The notes: generated from the sequence alone by a model not told the origin. A stretch of 64,000 nucleotides of DNA from Vreelandella massiliensis (GCF_900155385.1 NZ_LT699745.1:1829561-1893560); one strand, 5' to 3'. Shown: positions 8,040 through 16,515, counted from the first letter of the stretch. Made by a program: numbers and translations.

Positions 8040-8675
8040 ATGGCTTTCCGCTACCGAGACCTCGCCATGCCCGAGAGTCATCCTCGCCGTGATGACGCCG
8101 GCCAGCCGGTTATCTTTACGGCACCCTCAACACCCACGCCCCTATCCTGCTGGGATGACCCCACTACTATCGCCAGGGTGGTGCCAGATGGGCCACTGCC
8201 TGAGCGGCTGAACGGGCTGGCGCTGCCCCCTGGTTCACCCCAAGGCAGCGATGACGCTAACTGGCGTCTGACCTTGCCACCGCTGGCCATCGTACCGGGC
8301 AAGGCGCCTGCCGCCGGCGCCGTAGTCATGGAGCCCGACGGCAGGGTATGGGTGATTCATCCCAGCAATGCCTTCGGTGGCTACCGAGCGACGTTCCCCA
8401 AGGGCAAGCAGGAGCCGGGGCTGAGCCTGGAACAAACCGCCATCAAAGAGACGTTCGAGGAAGCCGGGCTGGTCATCGCCCTGACCCGCTGGCTAATCGA
8501 CGTGCCGCGCTCGAGCAGCGTGTGCCGTTACTTCCTGGCAAGACGACTGGGTGGCAGTCCTGCTGATATGGGCTGGGAAAGCCAGGCGGTGAGCCTGGTG
8601 CCTATCGCGCGCCTAGATGAGGTGCTGCACCACCCTAACGATCAACCGCTGCGGGAGGCCTTACGCCATGTTTGA
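8040..8675 (+). CDS. NUDIX hydrolase
   Basis: A 211-residue protein with a clear NUDIX box (PKGKQEPGLSLEQTAIKETFEEAGL, with the REXXEE-like core as KETFEEAG). The box is preceded by the substrate-side strand GAVVMEPDGRVWVIHP. An N-terminal arm of about 85 residues precedes the fold. The family hydrolyses nucleoside diphosphates linked to another moiety, including ADP-ribose and NAD derivatives. An ADP-ribosylglycohydrolase gene 1.3 kb downstream on the same strand makes ADP-ribose chemistry a plausible theme, but this is inference. The start is uncertain: ATGs at 8040 and 8067 both have weak ribosome binding sites. Confidence 0.85.
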   Translation: MAFRYRDLAMPESHPRRDDAGQPVIFTAPSTPTPLSCWDDPTTIARVVPDGPLPERLNGLALPPGSPQGSDDANWRLTLPPLAIVPGKAPAAGAVVMEPDGRVWVIHPSNAFGGYRATFPKGKQEPGLSLEQTAIKETFEEAGLVIALTRWLIDVPRSSSVCRYFLARRLGGSPADMGWESQAVSLVPIARLDEVLHHPNDQPLREALRHV

Positions 8676-8692
8676 AAGATTCTTGTGCACCA

Positions 8693-9121
8693 TCAGCCGC
8701 TCAATCCATGCCTATGCCCTGTCGCATCGGCATAAGTGCGGGTTTGCAAAGGGAGCAATGCTTTACGCAGTGAGGTGGTAGTGTCTGTAAGCCCCCATCG
8801 CTTGCTAGGGGAATAACGGCCTTGAGTAGGCGTATCGTCATTGCCTAGCAATTGGCGATGGAAGTGACGTGTGAGCGTCTGCAGATGTTTGGCGGTATCT
8901 CGTCGACATACCGGATACTGACTAAGCAGCTCAAGGACACAGAGCGTACGCTGAAACGCCTCACGCGGCATCACGCCCTGCAATCGCTCGAGTTCTGCCT
9001 GGGTGGGGCAATAACCACGGTACCAGACGGCCTCAGCAAGCTGTTTGGTATCATCGACAGCATGATCAAGGTGACGAAAGCCAACGCGGTATAATCGCTT
9101 TCGGGTGTAAGAGGCGGTCAT
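8693..9121 (-). CDS. Small protein of unknown function coupled to the nucleotidyltransferase gene
   Basis: A 142-residue basic protein with no motif I recognise (it begins MTASYTRKRLYRVGFRHLDH; helices such as AELERLQGVMPREAFQRTL). Its ATG overlaps the stop codon of the upstream nucleotidyltransferase gene (ATGA), so the pair is translationally coupled. Paired genes of this kind with a DUF6036/AbiEii-like nucleotidyltransferase often form toxin-antitoxin or abortive infection modules, and this product could be the cognate partner. That is inference from arrangement. Confidence 0.6.
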   Translation of the reverse strand: MTASYTRKRLYRVGFRHLDHAVDDTKQLAEAVWYRGYCPTQAELERLQGVMPREAFQRTLCVLELLSQYPVCRRDTAKHLQTLTRHFHRQLLGNDDTPTQGRYSPSKRWGLTDTTTSLRKALLPLQTRTYADATGHRHGLSG

Positions 9122-9743
9122 GACTCGCCCTCGCTATGGTAAAAATCGTCAAGCACGACTGTCAGGTTACCCAATATACGAGTTTCGTCGCCAACATAGT
9201 AGCCAATCGCTTCTCGCGCCAATCGTTCAAACTCACCGATATCCACATGGGGGGAGCTGGAGTAACGTCTGAATATCATTCTGATCGCGATCCCCAAAAC
9301 GACCTAGCTTGGAGATGGCGACATCGAGTGCACTGGCGACATAGACTTCGACGTTAGGCACGCTACTTTGCGACACGAGGCGCACGACGCGATCTTCGTA
9401 ATCTTCATGTAAAGGAGCGAGTGTCGTCGTAAAGCTGGTGTCCAGCTCTAGCATCTGTACCACGCCTTCTTCATCCGTGAACACATAAGCATCATCGCCG
9501 AGTAAGGCAACAATCTCGGATTTACTGGCAAAGCCGTGGGATGCCACCTCAGCGTCCACGTCGGCACTCCCTCTTGCCTGGGTGTGAATATGGACCGCAC
9601 AACCGCCGAAAACGATCACTTGGAAAACCCCCACCTCACCCGCCGCGTATACCGGCGACAGCACGTCAAAAAAAGGCTACAAGCGCGCGACCTAACGCGG
9701 TTTCCGGCTCAATGGTCGGGTAGTCACCTGGTTCTATGGGCAT
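9118..9743 (-). pseudogene. DUF6036-type nucleotidyltransferase, frameshifted at both ends
   Basis: The core reads VFGGCAVHIHTQARGSADVD (a GG...D-x-D nucleotidyltransferase signature) and VEVYVASALDVAISKLGRFG with DRDQNDI, as in DUF6036/AbiEii-like enzymes. The natural ATG at 9743 (MPIEPGDYPTIEPETALGRA) is out of frame because of a T7 run (A7 on the plus strand, 9668-9674). The conserved tail (GEFERLAREAIGYYVGDE) is reached only by shifting frame at a C6 run (G6 on the plus strand, near 9248-9253). A GTG at 9664 could start a shortened product of 143 residues. Both lesions are in homopolymers, so sequencing error is a live alternative to decay. Confidence 0.75.
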
Positions 9744-9931
9744 CGTAACTCTCTCTCGGAAGGTGCGGCGGATGCCGTGAACCTTGTCCAAAAGCAGACT
9801 AACATACCCCTCTCCGTTCTGGTCATCCAAGCCCTTTGTCTACCCGCTAACTGACTGTTTTCATGGCGGTGGTAACCAGGTCCGACTAATGTGAGCGTTG
9901 ACCGTTCAACTCCACCTGGAGACCTTACACC

Positions 9932-10978
9932 ATGTATGAGCCCCCTTTGCTTCCTCCTACCCCCTTGAGCCGTTATCGCGGCTGCTTGCTTGCCGGAGCG
10001 TGCGGCGATGCCCTGGGTGCTCGCGTGGAGTTCTGGCGCCGAACTCAGATTATTGAGCAATTCGGCGAGCCGGGTATCACCGAGTTCTGGCCCGCCTACG
10101 GCCATGTGGGCGCGATTACTGATGATACCCAGATGACCCTGTTCACCGTCGAGGGGCTATTGGCAGTCGAGGCCTTGCAGGCGGTGAGGAATATCGACGT
10201 GTATCGCCAGGTGGGCGCAGCGGCCTTGCAGCGCTGGTTGATCACCCAGGGCGGGCGGAGCGCACTAACAGAGGCGGTACAGACTGGGGAGAGCAATCTG
10301 CTAGCCGAACCGGCCCTGCATCACCGTCGCGCCCCGGGCAACACCTGCCTGTCAGCCCTGCGCGAAATGAAATTGATGGGTGAGCGCGCGGTGAATAACA
10401 GCAAGGGCTGCGGCGGGGTGATGCGAATGGCGCCGGTGGGCCTGTTCGGGGCCTGTCACGGCCTTGAGCCCCGCGAGACGTTCACCCTGGGCAAGGAATT
10501 AGCCTGGCTGACCCACGGCCACCCCAGCGGCTACCTGACCGGGGGCGTGCTGGCGGTGCTGATTCAGAGGTTGGTCGAGGGCGGGAGCTTAGAGGAAGGC
10601 CTGACCCTGAGCCTGGCGCTGCTGAACGACGAAAACGGCCACCCGGAGACGCGAGACGCCTTGCAGCACGCGTGGCGGTTGGCGGGTACCGCTACCCCTT
10701 ACCCAGAAGCGATCGCGACCCTGGGCGAAGGCTGGGTAGCCGAGGAGGCTCTGGCCATCGCGGTCTACTGCGCGCTGGTCGCCGAGGACCTGCGCCACGG
10801 CGTGGTGCTAGCGGTGAACCACGACGGCGACAGTGACTCCACCGGGGCCATCGCCGGCAACCTGCTGGGGGCGATGCAGGGCGAGACTGCCATCACCGAC
10901 CGGTGGCTGGCTGAGCTGGAGCTGCGCGAGATGATCGCCGGGATGGGCGAGGCGCTGCATGGCGGTGCGCATGCCTAA
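9932..10978 (+). CDS. ADP-ribosylglycohydrolase family protein
   Basis: A 348-residue DraG/ARH-type hydrolase. Metal-binding and fold motifs appear in order: GCLLAGACGDALGARVEF, then GAITDDTQMTLFTVEGLL (the conserved T-D-D-T), GCGGVMRMAPVGLF, LTHGHPSGYLTGG, and near the C-terminus NHDGDSDSTGAIAGNLLGA (second D-S-D-S-T site). The family removes ADP-ribose from arginine or other acceptors using two divalent cations. It overlaps the next gene by 20 bases. With the NUDIX hydrolase nearby it may form an ADP-ribose handling set on this accessory segment. No ADP-ribosyltransferase gene is visible. Confidence 0.92.
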   Translation: MYEPPLLPPTPLSRYRGCLLAGACGDALGARVEFWRRTQIIEQFGEPGITEFWPAYGHVGAITDDTQMTLFTVEGLLAVEALQAVRNIDVYRQVGAAALQRWLITQGGRSALTEAVQTGESNLLAEPALHHRRAPGNTCLSALREMKLMGERAVNNSKGCGGVMRMAPVGLFGACHGLEPRETFTLGKELAWLTHGHPSGYLTGGVLAVLIQRLVEGGSLEEGLTLSLALLNDENGHPETRDALQHAWRLAGTATPYPEAIATLGEGWVAEEALAIAVYCALVAEDLRHGVVLAVNHDGDSDSTGAIAGNLLGAMQGETAITDRWLAELELREMIAGMGEALHGGAHA

Positions 10979-12053
10979 CCCACCTCTTCCTGAGCATCTG
11001 CCACCCGGGCAGCGTGAGCGGGTCGCCGTGCTTACCATCATCCATGAGGGCGAGACCTTTTCGCCGGCTGAGGTCTATCGGCGCTTCGATCCTGAGCCCG
11101 ACCCTGAGCTTGCCCGCCTGCCGACGCTGCTGGAGGGGCTGTGGGCCGCGCTGGCGCCGAGGCATAGTGAGGGCAGCCGTCGCGTGCTGGCGCGCGTCAG
11201 CGGGGCACAGCGGCCGTTCCTGGCGGCATGGCAAGGAGAGGACAGCGAGGGCGATGGATTCGCCATGGAGACGCTGGCGCTGTGTGATACCTGCCCGGTA
11301 CCCGAGGCCTGTGCGCTCAGGGGGCAATGCCGGGTAAACCAGGAGACGCCCGGTGCCATAGAAGCGGAAACGTCAGGGGATCACCACCCCGCGTCGCCGG
11401 AAACGGCAGCCAGCAGGGGGCATGAGCGCACCGCTGCCAATCGCGAGCCCCCTACCCTACCCTGGCACACGCTCGCCGCCGTGGACGCCCAGGCGCAGGC
11501 CGAGGCCCAAGGGCAGATCTGGCTCAATGCGCCTGGCATGGTGGAGCAGGTGCTGAGCCACATGCAGGCCGCCAACTGGGCGGCATGGCACGCCTGGTGG
11601 CGAGGCTGGATCACAAAGGCCGAGGCCCACTATCGCCGTCGCGTCGAGGTCAGCTGGGCCGCAGCGATCTTCGCAGGCCGGCATCCGGGGATTGCCATCC
11701 TGCCCGCCTGGCACCTGGAGCAGATGCCGGACTACCTGCGCCGGGTCTATTACCACCAGGCGATGATGGTCGAGTGGGAGGACGTGCCCGATCAGGAGAC
11801 GGTCGTCCAAGGGGTTTTGGAAGCGTGCGCGGAGGCGGCCGGCTTGCAACTCCAGCGCATTGAGCCGTCCGCGCCCGGAGAGGCCGGTCATCGGTTCATC
11901 TATGGACTTGCCGAAGAGGCCGACATGGCCGAGGACGTGGTGATGCACGCGGCCTTTTTCCGCGGCCTGGTCAGGACGAGGGCCCGTAGGACGAGTGAGG
12001 CCGGCGGGTCGGTCGAGAGTCTGAGAGGTTCGCCAGGGGGCGCCGATGGCTGA
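10959..12053 (+). CDS. Unknown protein with a four-cysteine cluster, coupled to the ADP-ribosylglycohydrolase
   Basis: A 364-residue protein I do not recognise. It has a Cys cluster CDTCPVPEACALRGQC near residue 110 (C-x2-C-x5-C-x5-C), suited to zinc or an iron-sulfur cluster. A variable linker and a Trp-rich helical region follow (NWAAWHAWWRGWITKAEAHYRRR). The gene starts inside the hydrolase gene, so the two are translated together and may act together. It ends just before a non-coding iteron-rich stretch. Confidence 0.7.
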   Translation: MAVRMPNPPLPEHLPPGQRERVAVLTIIHEGETFSPAEVYRRFDPEPDPELARLPTLLEGLWAALAPRHSEGSRRVLARVSGAQRPFLAAWQGEDSEGDGFAMETLALCDTCPVPEACALRGQCRVNQETPGAIEAETSGDHHPASPETAASRGHERTAANREPPTLPWHTLAAVDAQAQAEAQGQIWLNAPGMVEQVLSHMQAANWAAWHAWWRGWITKAEAHYRRRVEVSWAAAIFAGRHPGIAILPAWHLEQMPDYLRRVYYHQAMMVEWEDVPDQETVVQGVLEACAEAAGLQLQRIEPSAPGEAGHRFIYGLAEEADMAEDVVMHAAFFRGLVRTRARRTSEAGGSVESLRGSPGGADG

Positions 12054-12104
12054 CGCCTTTTTTGGTCACGGACCAGGACGGCTCGGTCGTCAACTACTCA
12101 TCGA

Positions 12105-12389
12105 GGACACCAGGTGGTGTCCATGGTGTCACGGTGGTGTCCGCCGCGAGCCCAGGCGCCATGCGGGTTTGACACCCGGTACAGTAGGGACACCCCCAAC
12201 GCCTAACTTTGACGCTGCCCTATATCATGCAACGCTCCCTGCCTACCTCGTTCTGGAAAAGACACTTTTCTCTTGATAGGGGAAAGTTTCAAGAAAGGGG
12301 TGTACAGGGTATCCCTCCTGTCCAGGCCAGTAATGGCGCGGCTTTCAGCGTGACACCACCCTGACAGCATGGACAGTACCCCCTGTACA
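12105..12389. other. Iteron-rich non-coding stretch, candidate replication origin
   Basis: The 386 bases between convergent genes hold a perfect inverted repeat GGACACC-AGGT-GGTGTCC (12105-12122) and further GGTGTC or GACACC copies at about 12125, 12136, 12171, 12189 and 12352. A widely spaced inverted pair TGTACAGGG (12301) and CCCTGTACA (12381) is also present. It sits next to the VapE helicase/primase gene, the position where satellite elements often keep their origin. Function is inferred from repeat density and neighbours only. Confidence 0.4.
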
Positions 12390-12405
12390 ACGGGGCTTCT
12401 CATTA

Positions 12406-12431
12406 CAAAAAACCCGGCGCATGGCCGGGTT
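12406..12431 (-). terminator. Terminator after the VapE gene
   Basis: Minus-strand AACCCGGC-CATGC-GCCGGGTT followed by TTTT, directly downstream of the VapE stop codon. Confidence 0.8.
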
Positions 12432-12439
12432 CAGGGTGG

Positions 12440-13708
12440 TCACCGCGCCTGATCGTCAGGCATGGAGGCAGGACGCCAAATGGTGGAACGCTTCCCCTTA
12501 ACTCCGGGGCGAGTTCTGATCCAGCCATGTTGTTTCAGCGCCGTCGCGATCAGCTGACTATCGGCGGAATCCTTGTTTGTCATCGCGCGCCCCATACACG
12601 CCTCAAATATCTCGGCGGTTCGCACTTCCTTCAAGGGTGCAGTACGAATGCGATTGAGGTCGGCGCGGGTATCCGTCGTATGTTCTCCCTCCAGGTAGGC
12701 AATCACACGGGCCTCCCAGGGATTTTCTACCTGACGATCCGCCTGTTCTTCCTTGGCCAGCGCCTCCGTCGCCTCATCCAGCCAGTAAGGCTCATCCTGG
12801 TGATACCTCATGATCGCTTCCGCCCAGAGTTGATCGCGCTCAGCACGAGCCCGCTCCAGATCGACCTTGCCACACTGTACAGGCCAGAAGCGCCGAGCAC
12901 CGGTCGGGTCTTTCAGGTAGCCGCCTCCTTCGGGGTTGAGGGTACCGATGAAGATGGCTTGACGCGGGAACACCTGGGCGTCCCGTGCATAGGACGGACG
13001 GTAGTTGTCCTCGCAGGTGGAGAGGAATTGCTTGACCTTGTCGCTCTTGGAAGGGCGCATATTGGCCAGCTCTGCCATCTCGATGATCCACTTGCCGCGC
13101 ATGCCTTGCAGCGCGTCCTTGTCACCGATGAGCGCGCCCAGATCCTCGGCGAGCCAGGCCCGATTGGGCACCAGGGCGGCAATCAGCGAGGACTTCCTGA
13201 GCCCTTGGGGGCCTTCCAGGACCAGCATGGTATCGACCTTACAGCCGTGGTCCATGGCGCGGGCCACGGCGCCAATTAACGTCTTGGGCCCGACGGCGCG
13301 CGTGTAGGGCGTCTCTTCGACCCCGGCGCAGGTGGTCAGCCAGGTATCCAGGCGTGGCGTGCCGTCCCAGGTCAAGGCATTGAGGTATTCGCAAACGGGG
13401 TGCCGCTCCCGTTGGTTGGCGACTAACTCAATCGCTTCGGCCGCAAGACGAGCACTGACCCGCGCCCCCCACTGATGGGTGATCCAAGCGCTCAGTTGCT
13501 TATCGTGCTCCTCGCCGTAGGCCCCAGCCCCACCTCCCGACGGCGGCGCCCGGTCACAGTGCACCTCGTAAGAAAGTTTGTTTTTCCAGATACCGGTATT
13601 TTTCCATTCAGGATGCTGAGACAACACAGCCACCAACTGTCCTGTTGAGGGAAATTGCACCAGCCAGGCTATCGAGAGTGCCAGTTCAATCTCTGCGGGG
13701 CTCGCCAT
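12440..13708 (-). CDS. VapE-family P-loop helicase/ATPase
   Basis: A 422-residue virulence-associated E (VapE) family protein. Walker A is LVLEGPQGLRKSSLIAAL, followed by WIIEMAELANMRPSKSDKVKQFLS (acidic Walker B-like) and FIGTLNPEGGGYLKDPTGARRFW, a signature block of the family. These proteins drive replication of phages and satellites with a primase. The same frame stays open for about 70 codons upstream of the ATG and looks coding (ELIRQGDILKKAHLFRLAG). So the ATG at 13708 is probably internal to a longer primase-helicase. Confidence 0.88.
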   Translation of the reverse strand: MASPAEIELALSIAWLVQFPSTGQLVAVLSQHPEWKNTGIWKNKLSYEVHCDRAPPSGGGAGAYGEEHDKQLSAWITHQWGARVSARLAAEAIELVANQRERHPVCEYLNALTWDGTPRLDTWLTTCAGVEETPYTRAVGPKTLIGAVARAMDHGCKVDTMLVLEGPQGLRKSSLIAALVPNRAWLAEDLGALIGDKDALQGMRGKWIIEMAELANMRPSKSDKVKQFLSTCEDNYRPSYARDAQVFPRQAIFIGTLNPEGGGYLKDPTGARRFWPVQCGKVDLERARAERDQLWAEAIMRYHQDEPYWLDEATEALAKEEQADRQVENPWEARVIAYLEGEHTTDTRADLNRIRTAPLKEVRTAEIFEACMGRAMTNKDSADSQLIATALKQHGWIRTRPGVKGKRSTIWRPASMPDDQAR

Positions 13709-13925
13709 GCTGGCGGGAACATGGGCAATGTCGATCTCTCCCAGATGCTGGCAGACCTGGATCAGATGGTTGCCGATAAAGCTGGTGTCCAGCTTGCCGG
13801 GGCCCTGCTGACACCACTGTTCCCAGTCAGTCTGGCCGGCCAGGCGGAACAGATGGGCCTTCTTGAGAATATCCCCTTGGCGAATCAGCTCAACGCTCCG
13901 CGTACTGCAGCGCCAGAACCCATAG
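13709..13925 (-). pseudogene. Coding bridge between primase and VapE, out of frame with the primase
   Basis: In the VapE frame this stretch reads without stops and looks like protein (ELIRQGDILKKAHLFRLAG, TDWEQWCQQGPGKLDTSFIG, NHLIQVCQHLGEIDIAHVPA) and runs directly into the VapE start. It contains no ATG, GTG or TTG of its own with a ribosome binding site. The primase frame crosses its right end and stops at 13885. The simplest reading is one primase-helicase of about 917 residues broken by a frameshift between about 13888 and 13925. Confidence 0.55.
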
Positions 13926-15192
13926 AAGCCCCGGTGGCCCCCATGGGGATCACCCCCACATCGTGCGCGAGCAGTTGCACGGCCTCCTGACTGTAGAGGC
14001 TCTCACCCCCAGAATGGCCCAGGGTGCCTTTGCCTACCGTTAAGGCCGGCTTGGGTACCATCAGCGCCGCTGCGCCCGGCGTGGGGCCTTGTGGGCCGTT
14101 ATCGGGGTCCTGCGGCGCATTCAGGCAGGCCTCTACCACGGCCTTGACGGCATCATCCCCCTGCAGCCGGCGAAGATCATCAAAGTCGGTCGGGCCTTTG
14201 CGCTTGCCGGTTTCCGGGTTCAGCTCGCCGGTATCCGGGGCGAAGTCGGGATACACGACGTGCCCACCCACCGCCTCGGCGGCCTGGCGCGCGTAGTAGA
14301 GGCCGTGGTTTTCCACCGGCGCCGTCGTCCACTGGTCGTTATCCGCCGCGATCACCAGCAGTGCGTCGGGCTTGGAGGCCGCGATGCGCTTGGCAACGTG
14401 GATCAGGTTATTGGCATCGAAGGCCACCACCACGCTGTGCTGGGTCGCGTGGTGCAGCGCAAGCCCGGTGGCGTAGCCTTCGCACACCAGGAACACCTCG
14501 CGGCCTTCGTGGGGCTTGGGCTTGCCCAGGGCGCGGTAGGTGCCCTGACGTTGACCGCCCGCCAGGTAGTCGCGGTCGCGGCCGAGGATGTTGTCTTTGT
14601 CGGGGAAGATGGCCTGCAGCGACACGATGCGGCCCTTGTCGCCCTGAATGGGGATCAGCAGGGCGTTATCGGACACCAGGCGCTGCTCGCCGTTGTAGAC
14701 CACCGAGTAAGGGCCGACGAAGGCCTGCACCGGGTTGAGCCCCTTGCGCGTCAGGTAGGGGTGGTCGCTGGCGTCGGTGGCCACCTTGGCGGCTTTGAGC
14801 AGCGCCTCGGCACGCACGGCGACCGCGTCATGGCGGGCCTTTTCCTCGGCCTCGCGTTGGGCCTTTTGTTGCGCCTGTTTCTTTTCCAGCCGCTCGCGCT
14901 CGGCCGGGGTCAGGGGCTTGACGCCCTTGGCCGAAAACGGCAGCTTGACGTCGGGGCCGTAGGCTTTGTTGCAGCCGAAATTGCCTGCCGGGCGCTCGTC
15001 GTCGTGGAAGCAGTACCAGCCGGTGCGTTCGCCTGCCTTGGCGCCCAGGACGCGGTAGCGGTGGATGGTGCCATCGCCAATGATGGGCTTGTCATCGTCG
15101 TAAGGGATGCCCGCCGCCGTCATGGCGTCGAGCAGTTGATCAACGGCGGAAAGTGCCGGGGTTCCCCCCGGCGCTGGCGTGTAGGCACTCAT
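13885..15192 (-). CDS. Toprim-domain DNA primase of a phage satellite
   Basis: A 435-residue primase. The N-terminal region (GDGTIHRYRVLGAKAGERTGWY, CFHDDERPAGNFGCNKAY) matches primases with a divergent zinc-binding or loading domain. A charged coil follows (LTPAERERLEKKQAQQKAQR), then DHPYLTRKGLNP and the toprim core: VFLVCEGYATGLALHHAT (catalytic Glu), VVVAFDANNL and LLVIAADND. The last 25 or so residues look out of register and end just where the VapE-frame bridge begins, so the C-terminus is probably a frameshift artefact or lesion. It starts four bases after the HNH gene. Confidence 0.88.
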   Translation of the reverse strand: MSAYTPAPGGTPALSAVDQLLDAMTAAGIPYDDDKPIIGDGTIHRYRVLGAKAGERTGWYCFHDDERPAGNFGCNKAYGPDVKLPFSAKGVKPLTPAERERLEKKQAQQKAQREAEEKARHDAVAVRAEALLKAAKVATDASDHPYLTRKGLNPVQAFVGPYSVVYNGEQRLVSDNALLIPIQGDKGRIVSLQAIFPDKDNILGRDRDYLAGGQRQGTYRALGKPKPHEGREVFLVCEGYATGLALHHATQHSVVVAFDANNLIHVAKRIAASKPDALLVIAADNDQWTTAPVENHGLYYARQAAEAVGGHVVYPDFAPDTGELNPETGKRKGPTDFDDLRRLQGDDAVKAVVEACLNAPQDPDNGPQGPTPGAAALMVPKPALTVGKGTLGHSGGESLYSQEAVQLLAHDVGVIPMGATGASMGSGAAVRGALS

Positions 15193-15196
15193 GCGA

Positions 15197-15703
15197 CTAT
15201 GCCCTCTTCCTGGTGCTCAAGGCGTGCCAGTCGTGCGTCGCGACCCCCCCCCAACACTCACCATGGCGCGGCAGCAGCGGTCCGTAACGCACCTGGTGGT
15301 AGGGGTTCACGCAGCGCGGGTCCCCACAGTGCTGGCGCAAGAGATCGCCCGGGGGCAAGGGGCCAAACAGCATGCCCCACAGGGCCTCGTGGGCGCGCAG
15401 CGTGCGGCTTTCCAGGGGCAAACCAGGGGGCATACGAAACTGGCCCTGGCCTTGGTGGTTGCGACAGCCAAGCCACACCCAGCAACTCTGCTCCAGACGC
15501 CCCTCAAGCGTCGCGTCGTACTCTCCTTCGTCAATCCCGACGTGGGTGAGGAAGTTATACAATGGCGGGCGGCCGTTGCTGCCAAGCGGGGGAAGGCAGT
15601 AGTCAACCGCCACACGGTCAAGCAACCAATGCACCAGGTCAGCCTGCCCCAGGTCGAGGGTGCCCACAAGGGGAACATAACGATCGTCATGGTAGGTGTT
15701 CAT
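15197..15703 (-). CDS. HNH-type endonuclease-fold protein
   Basis: A 168-residue protein with the phage/homing-type HNH pattern: CWVWLGCRNHQGQGQF, RAHEALWGMLFGPLPPGDLL, RQHCGDPRCVNPYHQVRYGP. The first Cys, the central His, the C-x4-C pair and the C-terminal NPYH correspond to the family. The ATG follows GGGAGG and overlaps the stop of the upstream gene (ATGA); the primase gene follows after four bases. Homologous folds are free-standing homing endonucleases or phage packaging nucleases. A cleavage role is likely but untested. Confidence 0.72.
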   Translation of the reverse strand: MNTYHDDRYVPLVGTLDLGQADLVHWLLDRVAVDYCLPPLGSNGRPPLYNFLTHVGIDEGEYDATLEGRLEQSCWVWLGCRNHQGQGQFRMPPGLPLESRTLRAHEALWGMLFGPLPPGDLLRQHCGDPRCVNPYHQVRYGPLLPRHGECWGGVATHDWHALSTRKRA

Positions 15704-16176
15704 GCGACCACCTCCCGACACCCCAAGTAGGCGGTCAGCAGGGCGTCGAGCTGCTCACGGGTATAGAGCCCCAGGGTCGCCGACATGTCCAGGCCGTCGT
15801 AGCCGAGAAACTCGATCCACACCTTCCCTTGGGGCGAGCGGTGCAGTCGTGGGGCGTAGGCACTTCCCCCCAAACGAAACTGGGCCCAGCCGGCTTCAAT
15901 GGGCTCGGGGTCCAGGCCCAAACGGGCGTAAGCGTCCAGCGGAATCGGCACCAGGCTGACGCGGGCCTCCCCCACGATCCAGGTCAGTTCGTTAAGGCGC
16001 ACCCCACCTCGGCCACCGATATAGGCATCCAGCGCCATGACGGTGCCAAAGTGGTCGATGATCGGTACCAGCGGCGTCGGCGAAACAGCCGCTGTCGCAG
16101 ACGAAAGCGTTTTAGGGCGCTCATTTTTGAGCGATTGCACTTGCGCGTTAGGACACGCGACTTTATCCTTATTCAA
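15700..16176 (-). CDS. Satellite hypothetical protein
   Basis: A 158-residue protein I do not recognise (contains GRGGVRLNELTWIVGEARVS, KVWIEFLGYDGLDMSATLGL). It starts at TTG, chosen because CGGAGG lies seven bases upstream. It is the first gene of the HNH-primase-VapE operon and is coupled to the HNH gene by ATGA. Its position after the regulator suggests an early role in the element. Confidence 0.7.
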   Translation of the reverse strand: MNKDKVACPNAQVQSLKNERPKTLSSATAAVSPTPLVPIIDHFGTVMALDAYIGGRGGVRLNELTWIVGEARVSLVPIPLDAYARLGLDPEPIEAGWAQFRLGGSAYAPRLHRSPQGKVWIEFLGYDGLDMSATLGLYTREQLDALLTAYLGCREVVA

Positions 16177-16323
16177 GGATTAAACCTCCGATGTAGGTTG
16201 TGTCAGGGATAGCATCTGACATATTCGTGTTCGCTTGCTGGTAACAGGCGCACACACTAACCGGGCCATCACGTTGATGGCGCCGCGTTTCCTTTGCCCC
16301 GCCCTTCGGTGGGGCGTTGTCGT

Positions 16324-16515
16324 TTAGCCTTGTCGCGTTTTTAGCCAGGCATCGAGCTCCTCCTTCAAGATTCCTTTTGACCTAGGCCCAAGCGTTATCA
16401 CGCCCGGAAATCCCGGCTGCGCCACAAGTTGCTGCGCGGTGCACTGTGACACGCTCAGGTACTCACCCAGGTCTTTGAGCCGTACAATACGCGATCCCAC
16501 GTTACTCGCTTTCAT
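16324..16515 (-). CDS. AlpA-type DNA-binding regulator/excisionase-like protein
   Basis: A 63-residue winged-HTH protein (RIVRLKDLGEYLSVSQCTAQQL, GVITLGPRSKGILKEELDAWL). The pattern matches the AlpA/MerR-like HTH family of P4-like satellites and cryptic prophages, which activates or excises the element. The ATG at 16515 is preceded by AAGGAG; an upstream in-frame ATG lacks a site. The AT-rich region upstream (16546-16630) should hold its promoter and shows small inverted repeats such as GCAAT-ATCA-ATTGC. Confidence 0.82.
   Translation of the reverse strand: MKASNVGSRIVRLKDLGEYLSVSQCTAQQLVAQPGFPGVITLGPRSKGILKEELDAWLKTRQG

Noticed and set aside
12046..12276. A 76-codon frame starting at the end of the four-Cys protein gene
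   Set aside because: It runs through the iteron region, has Arg/Pro/Gly-rich composition expected of non-coding GC-rich DNA, and no supported ribosome binding site.
14089..15549. A 486-codon open frame on the plus strand opposite the primase and HNH genes
   Set aside because: It mirrors GC-rich coding sequence, is full of Val/Gly/Arg low-complexity runs, has no ribosome binding site, and the minus-strand genes have clear domains.
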